Shown: piece by piece, positions 1 through 11,425 of the stretch
Numbering within the stretch: position 1 is the stretch's first letter
Layout of the letters: the number at the start of each line of letters is the position of its first letter
From: Rhizoctonia solani
Lineage: Eukaryota > Basidiomycota > Agaricomycetes > Cantharellales > Ceratobasidiaceae
Direction: 5' to 3'
NCBI RefSeq assembly: GCF_016906535.1
Contig: NC_057380.1
Coordinates: 1,550,001-1,614,000, forward strand
DNA length: 64,000 bases
Position numbers and translations under genes: made by a program
The notes under the pieces: generated by a model
Told to the model about the DNA's origin: nothing
Database searches by the model: none
What the model saw: only the letters and a program-made list of their open reading frames with translations

Positions 1-1187
1 ACCAAAAGCGAGCGCACAGATAATATCCCAGAGTATGAATTTGGATAACTCATATCTGGGAACGGAGATCGCATAGGCAAGGGATACAGTGGAGCCGTGT
101 GACCAAACGAGAGGAAAGTTGGCGGCAAGCTGATACCATAGCGGCGTGGTGTTCCTGAAGATTGAATAGCCTGCCGCACTATTAGATACCATACACGCGT
201 AAAGGCACAGCTATTTCGCCCGAATCAGCATGCGAACGAATGAAATGCAATTGAACGAACATCCAGGGCTCCACTGAGGCGCGTTGTGGGGTCAGAGTTC
301 ACGACCAAGGGCGAGTTTGAAACGATCTGTTGATGAAAACGGCGAATTATATCGAGATAGTTTTTTCGACCCAAACCATCCAGCAGCATCTGTGTAATCT
401 GGGCACCAAGGTACATGCACCATCTCAGTAAATCGGAGCGGTACGCACGTCGGGCGACTGCAGCGTCTGCTTGAATCCGACCCGGCATAAAAATTCTATA
501 CCCGAGTCTCGACACTCGAATTACTCTGAGGTTAAACAGCCGTGTTCGATCAAACCTTAGTATATTTGGACTCACTTTGGGACAGAACCAATTCGACGAC
601 CTTGTTTATATGCTCAGATTCCAGGCGTAATATTCGTGGAATGCTTTCGGAATGCTGCCGTTCACAAGAGCCGGTGGGCGTTACGGCCGCCGTCACCAGT
701 TCCGACCTTCTACGTTCTGGAGGTTTGACAGGATGGGCTATCAATGCCTGTATTTAGAGGGAAATAATATAATAATAAAACGTCAATCTCGTTGAGTTTG
801 GCTAGAACGTGCTGATGCGAACCTGAGGGTGATTGACAGGTGTTAATGGGGCCGGAGATGATTTGGCGCTTGGTGGAAGTCCTTGGGCGTCGGAGGATGG
901 CAATAGCATCGGTTGATACGAAAATAGTGGGGTCTCCGCCAATCTCTTTGTCCTGGAAGTGAGGGAGTTGTGGAGCGACTCAAGCGAGTCCAAGTAGGCA
1001 TATCCTAAACACTTGAACTTGCCCTGCTTGCACCGTTGGCACACTGGCCTTGTTTCGTCGCATTTCTTTCGTCTAAGGGAAAACAATAAATTAGAATGAC
1101 TGGTAAATATTTTACCACAACCGCAACCTACCGTTGTTTGCAAGTAAGACACCCCCGAGGTGATCGAGTTGGAATATGAGCAGACAT
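1..1187 (-). CDS. Zn(II)2Cys6 transcription factor, C-terminus beyond window
   Basis: GAL4-type DNA-binding regulator, expected in the nucleus. Exons read on the minus strand: 1187-1132, 1072-823, 747-576, about 523 to about 235, and 170 to the left edge. Introns of 59 and 75 nt keep the frame exactly. The binuclear cluster starts 13 residues from the ATG and is split by intron 1. Its six Cys have spacing C-x2-C-x6-C-x6-C-x2-C-x6-C (CLTC...KKCDETRPVC..C...C). Exons 3-5 resemble the fungal-specific regulatory region, with a motif like LWDIICALAFG at the left edge. The start was chosen because it puts the cluster at the N-terminus, as is usual. Exon 4 needs a non-consensus GAG acceptor near 524. 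No standard GT donor explains the exon 4/5 junction, so there may be a GC donor or an indel there. The target genes cannot be inferred. Confidence 0.85.
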
Positions 1188-2397
1188 ACCAAGCACCCAG
1201 AAGATATCGAAAATATGCAGCAAACTTAAACACAGATACACACACAAACTGACGAGAATAGCGATTTAGGCAAGGTCTAGAATGTGCTCATAGGAGATCA
1301 GTTGTTGGAGGAGTGGTCGGTAAAAGGACCAACAAGGTACGGCTTATTAGACGTGGTTGTCCAGGGTAGCCTCGGCAACTAGTCGAGTCCGAACCAACGA
1401 CGTCAACAGGATGGGTGACAACCAAGGAATACCAATAACATATAGACTAGTTTGCTGATCCCATCAGGAATTATGACTAAGTTTATGACTATCGCATATT
1501 TATACGATCACACGACGTTACGATATTGGCCGAATGTCACAAACTTCCCGACTGGGATTTGCTTAGAGTGAAAGGATCCCACGAGAAGCCAAGCGAACGT
1601 ACGTAGACGGTCGTTGTGGAGGAATCATGAAGGGTTCTTCTCGTTTATCCTCCACAGTTACCCTGAGCACTGCCACGCAGATCGTTGCAAGGGCGACATA
1701 CATCAAGCCAGCCGAAAGGAGTGCCGAAATATATAAAATAGTTTGCAGTTTGCTCCCGCCCCGTAACGAAATGGAAAGTCTAAGTTGATAGCTATAGCGT
1801 TTGTGGGCTGAATTCAATTGTTTAATTTTGATACTCCACGTATATGTGCGTATGGGTAGTGGATGGCGTTTGACGGCAAAGTTGCCCAAATAAGCAATAT
1901 TCAAACTGTTGCTTTTTCCAAACTTCCCTATGGACTCTCGCCGAGTTAGCTCGGTCATCGCCGGGCGATCAGCGCGAACTGTATTCAGTCTGTGGCCTTG
2001 TCACGAGCTTTGATTCATGAGTCAAGTGCCACAAGTTAGCCTATACAGTAGGCGGGTACAGCCTAAACAACGTTACAATAGACTGTAAGCGACAGGTGGT
2101 AGGCGTAAAACGGTACCCCGCTGAGGCTTTTCTATATACCATGCTCCTTGTCCGTTCGTCGCGCGCTTACGAACTAATGCTGAGTTAACCTTGTGTCGTT
2201 TTCCTTCCCAAGTTTGTCTACAGCACACACACGCGCGCGATGCGTCAACTCTCATGACATAAACATACAACACTAGACCACCAAAACAGCAAGAGAAGAA
2301 AAATAAATGGCAAGGGAGAAAAAGAACAAAAAAAAAAAAGAGATGGAACTACTATAGAGACAGATAATACTGCGTTTTATCCACGCCTCGAGAAAAT
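1188..2397. other. Intergenic region between transcription factor and ARID gene
   Basis: It contains the promoter side of the transcription factor gene and the 3' flank of the ARID gene. Apart from the weak open frame at 1563-1958, I see no protein family, RNA gene or repeat. An A-rich stretch lies near 2300-2340, just downstream of the ARID gene stop as transcribed. Confidence 0.5.
1563..1958 (-). CDS. Hypothetical small membrane protein, doubtful
   Basis: This is an uninterrupted 131-codon frame that I do not recognise. Residues about 75-100 form one hydrophobic stretch (ISALLSAGLMYVALATICVA) that could span a membrane, followed by a charged tail rich in Arg, Glu and Pro. There is no signal peptide and no known motif. 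It lies between two genes on the same strand with room for its own promoter. It could equally be chance, because the frame has no visible family support and its first half is unremarkable. Transcript data would decide. Confidence 0.2.
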   Translation of the reverse strand: MTELTRRESIGKFGKSNSLNIAYLGNFAVKRHPLPIRTYTWSIKIKQLNSAHKRYSYQLRLSISLRGGSKLQTILYISALLSAGLMYVALATICVAVLRVTVEDKREEPFMIPPQRPSTYVRLASRGILSL

Positions 2398-5300
2398 CTA
2401 AGCGCCCACCTCACCGACCCGGGTCAACATCTCCAGATCCTCAAACAAGACATTATCCAAGCCCTCGATGCTCATCATCATCAACGCATCGTCGGACCCA
2501 ATACCCGACAACCAGCCGCTCCCTTTGGCACCTTCGAGCTTCCCTCCTCTCACAGGCCAGCCAACTTGAACTTCCTCCTCGAGATCGTCTATGATTCTCA
2601 GAGCCTCCACGACCCTGCGAACAAGGCATACAAACGGAGACCGCTGCGCCCACGGCGTGTTCGTCTTTTCCGAGGAAGGATCGTACTGGCCATACGGCAC
2701 ATCATGCGCAGCACGGACGATCCCAGCGCACGGTGGTTCGTCCGAATGTCGGCGCGCGTAGAAGGAGACAGCGAGCATGCCAGAGCGTACAGCCCGAGCG
2801 AAACTCTCTCGGCGTACGCCATCCACGATTCGAACCGAATGAGGAGGAACATGTCATTCTGTTCGGAGGGCAGCATCTTGGTCAGGGCCATGAATACCGC
2901 TTTCAAGAGCGGCGGGGAGACAGTGCGCTGGAATACTGCCCGATTGGCGTCGGCATGTGCGATCCTGGAGAGCGCGTCGAGTGCTATTTCGGTCGAGAGG
3001 GAGAATCGTCGGTTGGGCAAGAGGTGTTGATATAGTTGGACCGGAGGTCGTGTGTCGGTTGGGTCCAAGAGGAAGGAAGCCATTAGTTCGAATAGTTTCT
3101 GGGGTGTGGGGCTGGATGGGTTTAGTCGTAGGTGCAACCCGAGGTTGGCGATAATGTGTATACGTCTTTTCGTACTCGGAGGAGCTGAGAAAGATTGAGA
3201 GGGGACGCAACAGGCGAAATGGAGATATCGACCCCGCTATCCCATGCGAACAGCCCATCAGTTTGGGTTTCCTTGCCTTCTCGGAACCCAATAATATTCG
3301 CCAGGACGTCTACAACTCTTGACCCGTCCCTCGCCATGAACTGACAATTATCCGGCCCGATCGAAAAGTTACGGAGCAGGCGGACAATCGTGATGATCAC
3401 ATCCGAGCGCACCAGACCGGGCGGAGCGACATCTCCATAATTCGAAGTCAAGTCGGGCTCAATGTCGTCGGCCAGCAAGTCATCTTCACGCTTCACACTC
3501 ATGTCGCTCCCAACCGCACCCCCGTCCCACCCTCGTCCCCGAGCTCTCAAACCAACACCTGCCTCGGCCGCGATCCTGACGAGTTCGCGGTGGGTTCGGA
3601 TGGGGACCTCTTCGTCTTGCTCATCCCATAATTCTGCTCCCCCGTCCTCTTGCTTGACGGGCGCATCGTCTTCGTGCTTAATACGGTTCTGGACCACTTC
3701 TCGTTCGGATCCCAGCGGACCGCCCAACCACCCATCTCCCTCTAGCGCTGCGCTCTCCAAGAGCTCAACGAGAACATCCAATAGATCTTCGCATCGTATG
3801 AGGGGGAAGCTTTGTTGTACATGGGAGGAGAGTGTGGAGAGTATTCCAAGTGCATAGCCGAGTGAACGGGGGGTGCGAGCTCGGAGGGAGAGGGTTATGG
3901 ATGTGATATCGACAGTACCTAATCGAATAACATTATGAATTGAAGCAAAATGAGAGGAAAGGGACATACCAAGCTCGGCTCTCTCTTATATTCTTTTCCA
4001 TGCTCCCCTGAGCACCAATGCCAGCCATCATCCCATCCAAAGCACGTCCACCCATGTCTCAACGTCCAGCCGTAGGGGAACATATTCGATTTTAGTGCGA
4101 CGAGTGGCAGCAGCAGGTGCCGGATCTAGTGTACGAGGTCAGCCAGTTGAACTATTAAATAAGAAAAGAAATATACCTCCGACTTTAAGCTTGGCCCTTT
4201 TCTCGTCCTCGTCCGGTTCGCTCTTCCTCTTCCCGCCCAACTCGACAGGGACAGGCGCAGGTGGGGGCATCGTGCTCCCGCTTGGTCCTCCAACACCATG
4301 ACCGACCCCGACTCCAACTCCAACACCCAGACCCGGATTTGGACCATTCGAAGCAGGATTTTGCATAGCGTGCATCTGAGCGGGCGTAAGTGGCGGCTGT
4401 GTTGTTTTGTTGCTGGTGCATTTGCGCCGGAGTCATCTGCATCGCTCCGAGCCCAGTCAAGTTGTTCTGCATGACCCCGCCAGCGAGGTTGTTCTGCATG
4501 ACGCCTCCGATCGTAGGGTTCTGCATGCCCCCAAGCGCCGCGGGATTTTGCATGCCCCCTAGTGCGGCCGCTGGATTCTGCATTCCTCCAAGCGCCGCGG
4601 CGGGGTTTTGCATCCCGTTCAATGCGGGGTTTGCCATACTGGCCACACCCAGGCCAGCAGCGCCCAGTGCAGGGTTCTGCATTGCCCCGAGCGCAGGGTT
4701 GCCCATGTTGTTCTGCATGGAGTTTTGCATGCCTCCGAGAGCCGAGTTTTGCATGGCCCCGAGAGCAGGGTTGACCATACCGGGGTTCTGCATGCCAGTG
4801 ACACCCATGCCCTGTTGTTGTTGCTGGTGTAGCTGAGCGGGCGTTAAATTCTGTTGCTGTTGCTGTTGTTGCTGTTGAGCGAGCATCTGGGCTTGCTTTG
4901 CTTGTGCAGTACGCTACCAAACCAAGTTAACAACCGAAAAAAGACAATAAGACATGGGGACATACCTTCATATGCTCCTCGAGTGGCGCGAGCACAAGAA
5001 AGTAGAGCTGAGGGAGCTGCCCTGGGACTTGGGGCGACTGCTGGAATCCGATATGATTCGCAACAGCATCCCACTGGCCTCCAGCTTGGATCTACAACAT
5101 CGATAAGCTCAAGTGGACGATCAAAAAAAATAGTAGACGTACTCGCTGCATGCCACCCGCACCCGTGACTGCACTCCAGAGCTTGAACAAGTCGATGTCC
5201 CCGGTGCGTCCAGGGACTGCCCCGGGCAGCCGCAGGGCACCGAGTCTGTTGTCGGACGCAGGCTGGACGTTCTTGAGTGGACCGGTGTCGGGGCTATAGG

Positions 5301-5605
5301 CGGGGTTGGGCTGGCCGCTGACAAACGGAGGCAGTGCAATGCCGCGCTGCGCCAGGACCTGAGTAAGCATGGCGAGAAACTGTGCGCGTTGCTTGTCGCC
5401 CGGTACATTGGGTGGTACGGGGGGAGCCATTCCGTTACGCATCGCTTGTTGTTGCTGTCCGCTCGCAGAAGTCGCACGTAGTCGTCCCGCAGCAGTGAGC
5501 AGCGACATTTGCTTCGCCAGATCATTGTTCATGTTGTTCATGTTGTTTCATGTTGTTTAATCCGCCCGAGGACATTCCGGTTTGCCCAAACATCTCTTCG
5601 CTCAT
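2398..5605 (-). CDS. ARID-domain SWI/SNF-type subunit (Swi1/BAF250-like), frame broken
   Basis: Probable DNA-binding subunit of a SWI/SNF chromatin remodeller. Exons on the minus strand: 5605-5143, 5091-4966, 4913-4177, 4125-3970, 3918-2398. The N-terminal half holds an ARID domain, with signature pieces GDIDLFKLWSAVTG, GGQWDAVANHIGF and a final QLYFLVLAPLEE, split by an intron after GGMQR. Next come a poly-Gln run and a long Q/N/M-rich tract with repeated GMQNP units. The C-terminal part (KIEYVPL, then LGTVDITSITLSLRART) matches the armadillo-like C-terminal region of fungal Swi1/BAF250 proteins. Coding similarity continues through the gene but changes frame about six times: near 5546, 4405, 4051, 3980, 3157 and 2673, mostly at short homopolymers or dinucleotide runs. 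It is either an intact gene with assembly indels or a recent pseudogene. An upstream coding exon is also possible. Confidence 0.75.
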
Positions 5606-6048
5606 CGTGGCAATGGGAGGGCGACGTCGGCGCTTGTCCCTGCAAACCACAGGTCATGTGACTCCTATGCAACCTGCTAGCCGCCACCCGCTGAGATCTG
5701 CGCGACGAGCATGGGTTTATGCGTACAGTTCGTAGAATTCAAGAGAGGATGCACTGATCTATGCGCGAGAAACTGCTCCTAGAAGCTCGGCGCTCATGCA
5801 AATTGTGCCTTATATACAGTTTGTCGCTTCGGCGCAATTTCGCACATAGGCACAGATCTCCCGAGCGTGTGCCAAACCAGGGCCCTACTCGGGGCGTAAA
5901 ATGACGGCACCAACACCATCGATACTTAAATAATAGTACACATCCAGACCATTCAGCCAGGGAACATCCGCAAGGCCATGTCTATAAAAGTCAACCTGGG
6001 TTCAACAGCCTATCATACATCTCCCCTTTCACAAAAACCGCTGCTCCC
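5606..6048. other. Intergenic, promoter side of ARID gene
   Basis: This 443-bp gap lies between the ARID gene start and the stop codon of the Qng1 gene on the same strand. A possible extra 5' exon of the ARID gene, in frame with its ATG, ends at about 5640. I see nothing else. Confidence 0.4.
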
Positions 6049-7272
6049 CTAATACCACACAGTTCCCCTTTCTGCAAACCTCGGCAAATCCCTATAATCC
6101 GTTCGGTCCTTTGCAACACTCCACAACCACCCATCCAATTCAGGCAGCGTCATGTTCTTCCCCCATTCTTCCTCGCCTTGTCTCGCGACCCTCACTATCT
6201 CTTCGCATGCATCTACAGCGGCCGCACGAAGGATGTATGCGTTTCGTGCGTCGAGCAGTGGGCTTTTACGAGTTGGAGAACCTCGTTTGGCTTCGCTTGG
6301 TATGGCAGCCTCGTAGAGTTTAGTAATTTTGTCTGGATTGTTTGCGTCCGGGAATGCTTCTTTCAAGGGGGCAGGTCCGCTAGAAAGATCTAGGATTCCG
6401 AGATGGACAAGCATAGAGGGCAAGACGTTATCCGAAAAGACGGGCAAATTACTTGTATCCGGGACAACTATCCCACTCGTTCCTTGGAACCGAAGGGTAA
6501 TAGCATGCACAAGGAATAAAGCCTTTTTGAACAAATACACCGCTGCAACAAAAATCCCAACCCCATAAATACCAACCAACCAAATAAAAAACAAACACTC
6601 ACGCTGTCCATCCACAACACCCATATCCCTAAACCCCGGAATCGCCTTGACCAGCCTCTCAACAAGCACCTCCGCGCTTCCCTTGGCAACTTCCAGTCCC
6701 TCAACCACAAACGCGCCCAAATCGCTATATCCACCCTTGACGAGCACCTCTCCAGCCTCTTTCAACGTCCTCGTGATCAACCCTACGAGCTCACTCAGTT
6801 GTCCTCCTCGCTCCGCAACGACTAGACCAGGTATCGTCTCGTGCGCCCGTTCTTCATGAATCGACACATTCAACAGCTGCGCAATCTGCCCGTCTGACAA
6901 TTCGGTCCATCCTCGGGCGGACATGAGCGAATCCGAAGAGTCAATGTACATCCCCATAACGAGCAGTCGAATATTATCATACGCCCCTCGACCAGTGGCT
7001 TTGTGCAAGGCTTCTCGGTACCCAGACGCAAAATTCAACAAGGCAAGAGTGGCAAGAAAGTTGAGCTCGGATTTGAGAGATGGGAAGGAGAGTGGGAAGG
7101 AGATTCCATGGATGGATGCGAGTCGGGAAAACGTATCGACTAGAGCTGGGGCACGCAACAGTGCTTCGATTTGGTTGGGGGGTATCGATATGCCTGATGC
7201 GGTGCGGAGAGCGCGACATGATTCGCGGACCGAAGAGATGTACGATCCTGATGGTGGGAGAGGTGCGGACAT
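6049..7272 (-). CDS. QNG1: Queuosine 5'-phosphate N-glycosylase (Qng1/DUF2419 family)
   Basis: Salvage enzyme that releases queuine from queuosine 5'-phosphate so the base can be placed in tRNA anticodons. The frame reads through 407 codons, but 6543-6602 (60 nt) is a GT-AG intron whose length is a multiple of three, so the spliced protein is about 387 residues. Removing it turns a hydrophobic insert into the family-like stretch DGQPVYLFKKALFLVHAI. Other family-like parts are YISSVRESCRAL near the N-terminus, FSDNVLPSMLVHLGIL in the middle, and a Trp- and Tyr-rich end (LDGWLWSVAKD...RGTVWY). Length and domain order fit the eukaryotic family, and no frame breaks are seen. The ATG at 7272 is the first one consistent with the family start. 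I recognise the family from sequence pattern only. Confidence 0.83.
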   Translation of the reverse strand: MSAPLPPSGSYISSVRESCRALRTASGISIPPNQIEALLRAPALVDTFSRLASIHGISFPLSFPSLKSELNFLATLALLNFASGYREALHKATGRGAYDNIRLLVMGMYIDSSDSLMSARGWTELSDGQIAQLLNVSIHEERAHETIPGLVVAERGGQLSELVGLITRTLKEAGEVLVKGGYSDLGAFVVEGLEVAKGSAEVLVERLVKAIPGFRDMGVVDGQRECLFFIWLVGIYGVGIFVAAVYLFKKALFLVHAITLRFQGTSGIVVPDTSNLPVFSDNVLPSMLVHLGILDLSSGPAPLKEAFPDANNPDKITKLYEAAIPSEAKRGSPTRKSPLLDARNAYILRAAAVDACEEIVRVARQGEEEWGKNMTLPELDGWLWSVAKDRTDYRDLPRFAERGTVWY

Positions 7273-8354
7273 TGCAAAAAGGTATAGTAGTTTGTACGTG
7301 TAGTCTAACTAGAGTTTATGTATTATGGCCAAAATCGAGGCGAGTCAGGCCAAGACCGAACGATTCAAGTGGACTATACACGCAAACTAATGGTCGCATG
7401 ATGGATGATTCATCTTTGCCCGTGACTGCCATTGGATGGTCACGTGTCCGCGTTTGGTCACTTTTAAACTTCCTCTCTCAGCTGTCATTGAGTCCGGTTT
7501 ACCTGACTGCAACTACAGCAGGTATTTGCCTGTTTGATACCCTGGTATAGCCTTATAATAAGGAAGAGCGCTCATCTGATTATGCTTGTATGCGCAAAGT
7601 CTGGATTCAATGCGCATTTTCGTATCACCAACATCTATAATCTTGGACCCGAAACAAACCACGAATTAACATACGGAACAGGAAATCAACCTATGAACGA
7701 CAAAGTCCTGCTTGCCTGGATATAGATAAGAACCGTGTACTCAACAAAATTCGAGGATTACCCTGGAGCGCTTCCGGACTCGAAGAATTATATGGGGTTG
7801 TTCGGGCGGGAGGCAAGAAGCGATCACTAATGGTTTGGAGGCTCAAGTGAGATACAACGCCCTCATCAATCACACACGTACTAGTATGATGCTCAGCAGA
7901 AACGATGATGGTTACAACAAAATCACCCTCATCCAGAATTTAATAAAATAATGGGTTATTGCAAGAAACCTGCGTCACAATAAGCGTCTGACCTGTGCTC
8001 AGTACCACATTTGCATGTTCAAAGCAAATTTCGATTGTTAATTTATGTTCGGTCTATCAATCGATTTATTAAGATATAGAGATGCCGCTTGGCCCACTCT
8101 CTAGCATACTTCAAATTGTTTCTGGTGTTACGAAAAGTGGAAAAATAAATGAGACGTTATGAGTTTCACCTGAAATCGATCTTGTGTTTACTTGGCCTTA
8201 TTCACAACTGTACGGTTCAGGACGGGATCCGGAAGCTCGCCGACAACCTCCGTAAATACCGCAGAAAGACTAGAATTTGGCTTGCAGTAAATTAATCTAC
8301 CCTAGGTATATCTATTACAGGGTACAGGCTTTGGACCTCTTGATAGTGACTGAA
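7273..8354. other. Intergenic between Qng1 and P450 genes
   Basis: About 1.1 kb holding the Qng1 promoter side and the P450 3' flank. Short open frames here have no family features or splice logic. It is moderately AT-rich. No LTR ends or RNA gene were recognised. Confidence 0.45.
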
Positions 8355-10457
8355 TCAAACCCTTGGCTTGATCGAAACCTCACAATCCGTTACGTTCCTT
8401 ACGAACCCTTCATCTACCACGAGCTGAAAGATATCACTTCAATGGCGTTCATAATCTCCGGAAAGCTAACATAAGTACCTTGGTGGCAGGAGTGGCTAAG
8501 TCAATATCGTATCGACGGAAAAATGCTGAAGCGATTAGCAGGAGATTCATGTTTGCTAGGTTACGGCCAACGCAGCCACTTTACGTGCAAGCCCAGAATA
8601 ACATGAGTCAGTAAAACGCTAAGTATATGCGTCAAGCTAGCTTGCTCACCGAGGACCAGTCGAAAATGCCACAAAATACTTGTTCAACGATGCAGATTCA
8701 TCTTCTAGCCAGCGTTCCGGCCTGTATGCCTCGGCATCAGATCCCCACACACTGGATCTGTTGGTGCAGTAGGAGGATATACTAATGACACTTCCCGCGT
8801 TGAACGTCTGGCCAGCAATCGTCAGATTCTTCCCTTCCGGCACAACCCGCGGAAGTCCAGCGCCCACTGTTGAGTAGAGACGCAGAGTCTCCTTTACACA
8901 CGCATTAAGGTAAGGCAAATTCTTGACCTGTTCAAATCTAGGGATGGCGTGGCCTGATTGATCTTCATCGAGATCATCCTGATCTACAACCGAGTCCATA
9001 TCAATCAAGTCGAGCTCCTGTTGAAGCTTCCTCTTGATCTCAGAGTTCGAGGCAATATAGTAAGACATAGCAGCTAGGGAGCTAAAAGTGAATTGGGTTA
9101 GATCGGGTTAAGCTCGGAAAATAGGTGTTAGAGATGCTCACTTGGCCGTCGTATCGCTCCCGGCGCCAAGAGTCACGAGGGCCTCGGAGTCGATTTCCTC
9201 TCTCGTCAATGGGACCCATCGACATTTTTTACCTCGAACAATTTATCTAGCAAGTCCACGCCACGCTCTTTATCTGATTGTCCTTCTCTCTCGATCCTGG
9301 AAACTCGCGCGTTGACCGCGGCCTTGACCGTCTTGAGAAAGTTACGGCGAACGATTAGGTCAGGAATATGCCAAGGAGTACCGTAGAGAAGCATTTTCTG
9401 AACCCATGGGGGATATGAGCCCAGAGCCATTGCACCCTTCCCGCCGGCTGCTAAAAATGAATTGGGGACATCCCTTCAACGTTCTTCTTTGAGGTGAGCG
9501 ATAAAAAGGCGGGGGTCGAATCTTTCTGTCCTTCTACCATCCCAAAAGGCAATCCCAGAGCCAAGTCGCTAATTATATCGAACGTTAGATAGGCGAACTC
9601 TGTCAAGCGGATGGTTTAATCGCGTGTCAGTCGGTGGTTAAGAGTAGCATACGTAGGGAGCTATTGATGACTGCTCGGCCATCTTTGGCAACCCAGTTGA
9701 ATCCTGAATTGCCCATAAAGGCCTGCTTGCATCGCATGTCTAATTGAGCACAGAGCCTTCGAATGTGTACCCGTACGCGAGGCTCAAAGGCCACGATATT
9801 CTGGGGACTGAATATATTTGCAATACGCTTGCGCTTCACTGATGGCGATGCGAGTCCGTTAGGTAGCCAACTAGCATACTAGATTGAATGTGACATACTG
9901 GTATGGATGGCCTTCTCTCGCGAATTGAAAATATCCTCTTTGCCATTGTGAAAAGCGTCATAAAACTCGGCTTGAGTGTACCACTCGAATGTCCATACAC
10001 AACCTGTTGACTTAGAAGTCAGGGTCCTAATGGATATGTTAAAATAATGGATTTGTTACTACCTCTAGGGCATCGGCATCGGCGATGCTGATATGGTTGG
10101 GACCAACTCTCACGAATTTTCCTGTTGTTATGAGGCATTATCTTCCGCGTATTTCTCCTGCTAGCAAGGGTTCCTCACCATACTTGTTATGGAGCTCGAG
10201 AAGATTCTGGTAGTGTCTGCCGGAAGTAGCACTATTCGCTAACCACGAGCCAGTGAAGGATGCGAGCCATGGACCAGAAAATCTGCGTCGGTAGTTGTGG
10301 GGATCGAGCAAGTAGGGAACAACATAGTATGTGATCTGCCATGGTTCTTTAGGTTAACCTCAATCGATTTGCTGAATGCACTTTGAATACATACCAGCAG
10401 GACTCCCGCAGCAGCGCAGCAGTGAGCACCTGAGATTTGGGTGGTCTCGATAAACAT
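8355..10457 (-). CDS. Cytochrome P450 monooxygenase, nine exons, frame broken
   Basis: Membrane-anchored heme-thiolate monooxygenase; substrate unknown. Minus-strand exons: 10457-10395, 10335-10179, 10121-10063, 10003-9899, 9838-9653, 9599-9142, 9081-8650, 8578-8479, 8423-8355. Introns are 53-71 nt, and most junctions keep phase. The N-terminus has a hydrophobic anchor, then RRRFSGPWLASFTGSW. The I-helix motif is AGSDTT, the K-helix ExxR is ETLR, the PERF-like region is YRPERW, and the heme loop is FSTGPRGCVG with its Cys ligand split off by an intron. The start was chosen because it opens a 21-residue anchor exon that splices in phase. Three single-base frame breaks interrupt otherwise good coding near 9972, 9455 (an A5 run on the plus strand) and 9216 (CCC). 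This suggests assembly indels or early decay. Confidence 0.85.
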
Positions 10458-11425
10458 GATTATTCGTGAGCTGCGAAACCAATTCGACAAGGCCTTTTAT
10501 ACACCAGCGAGTGATTGGGCGAGCCGCAACAAATTCGGGGCGGCGACGCTGGCTACAACCCATGATTATAGGTTGTACGAGAAGACCCATGCACCCATTG
10601 TCTCCCGAACCCGCGTGAGAATTGTCGAGAATACTATGACACCCGTGTAGCGACACCAAATGAATAAATATGGAAGGTTGTGAATTATACCCGCGCAAGA
10701 TCCAGCGGTTAGAGAACAACACATCAAATCGAGTTTGCCAAAAGAAGCCCAGCGCGTGAAGCACAGTTAGGGCCAATCAAATGAATTTACCGACCCAGGA
10801 GTCTCGTGACTTCCTATTAGTTTTATTTTTCCACAAATAGTATCAAAACAAACCTTGTGACCCCTGGCTTTCGTTCTATACGACTGCGGAATCTGCTACT
10901 GCTACAGCATTGTCAAGTTGAACAGTTCAGGGACTATTTCTCAATGACTTAATCGATATTTGAGCAACATTACGCTCGTACTTCTACATCGGGCAGAAAC
11001 ATGCGTCTCTTTACTTGCTTGGAAACAGAAAGCAGTTGAACTTGGGATGAATCCTTGATCACATTCACCGGCAGCTATGGCCCCATGAGAAGCCAAAGAA
11101 TGAAAGCATATTCAAAATAATTCCAAGAATGGTTGACAAAGAGCACAAAAAGTTTGATTTAATGGCTTATTCTAGTGCAAGTTGTCCGCCTGCGTATAGT
11201 GCGCGTAATGGTGGTGAGTGATAATAAAGGAAGATTGATATCTCCGTGCGTGGTGTGTACAAATATATGGCAGATTAGGAAGGGAGTGGTATGGGAATGG
11301 GTGTCACCGGGGTTGTATTTAGCAACACCAACAAGGGCCCCGGGAGACTGGGCACCAAGACACAAGGGAGGCTTGCAGGCCAGGTAGCCAACCCTGTCTA
11401 ACTATAGAGGAGTGGCAAGTGAGAC
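10458..11425. other. Intergenic upstream of P450, edge of repeat-rich region
   Basis: This stretch holds the P450 promoter side. I see no coding sequence with family support, no LTR ends and no RNA gene. It marks the change from host genes to the repeat-filled centre. Confidence 0.4.

Noticed and set aside
3462..4836. Long plus-strand open frames across the ARID gene (3462-3857, 4390-4836)
   Set aside because: They are antisense readings of the low-complexity coding repeats. The minus strand has ARID motifs, splice sites and the family C-terminus.
4850..4900. GTT/GCT-rich microsatellite as a regulatory repeat
   Set aside because: It encodes the poly-Gln run of the ARID protein.
10360..10776. 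A 138-residue protein upstream of the P450 gene
   Set aside because: It overlaps P450 exon 1 in another frame and has no family features. The P450 start at 10457 gives a clean anchor exon.
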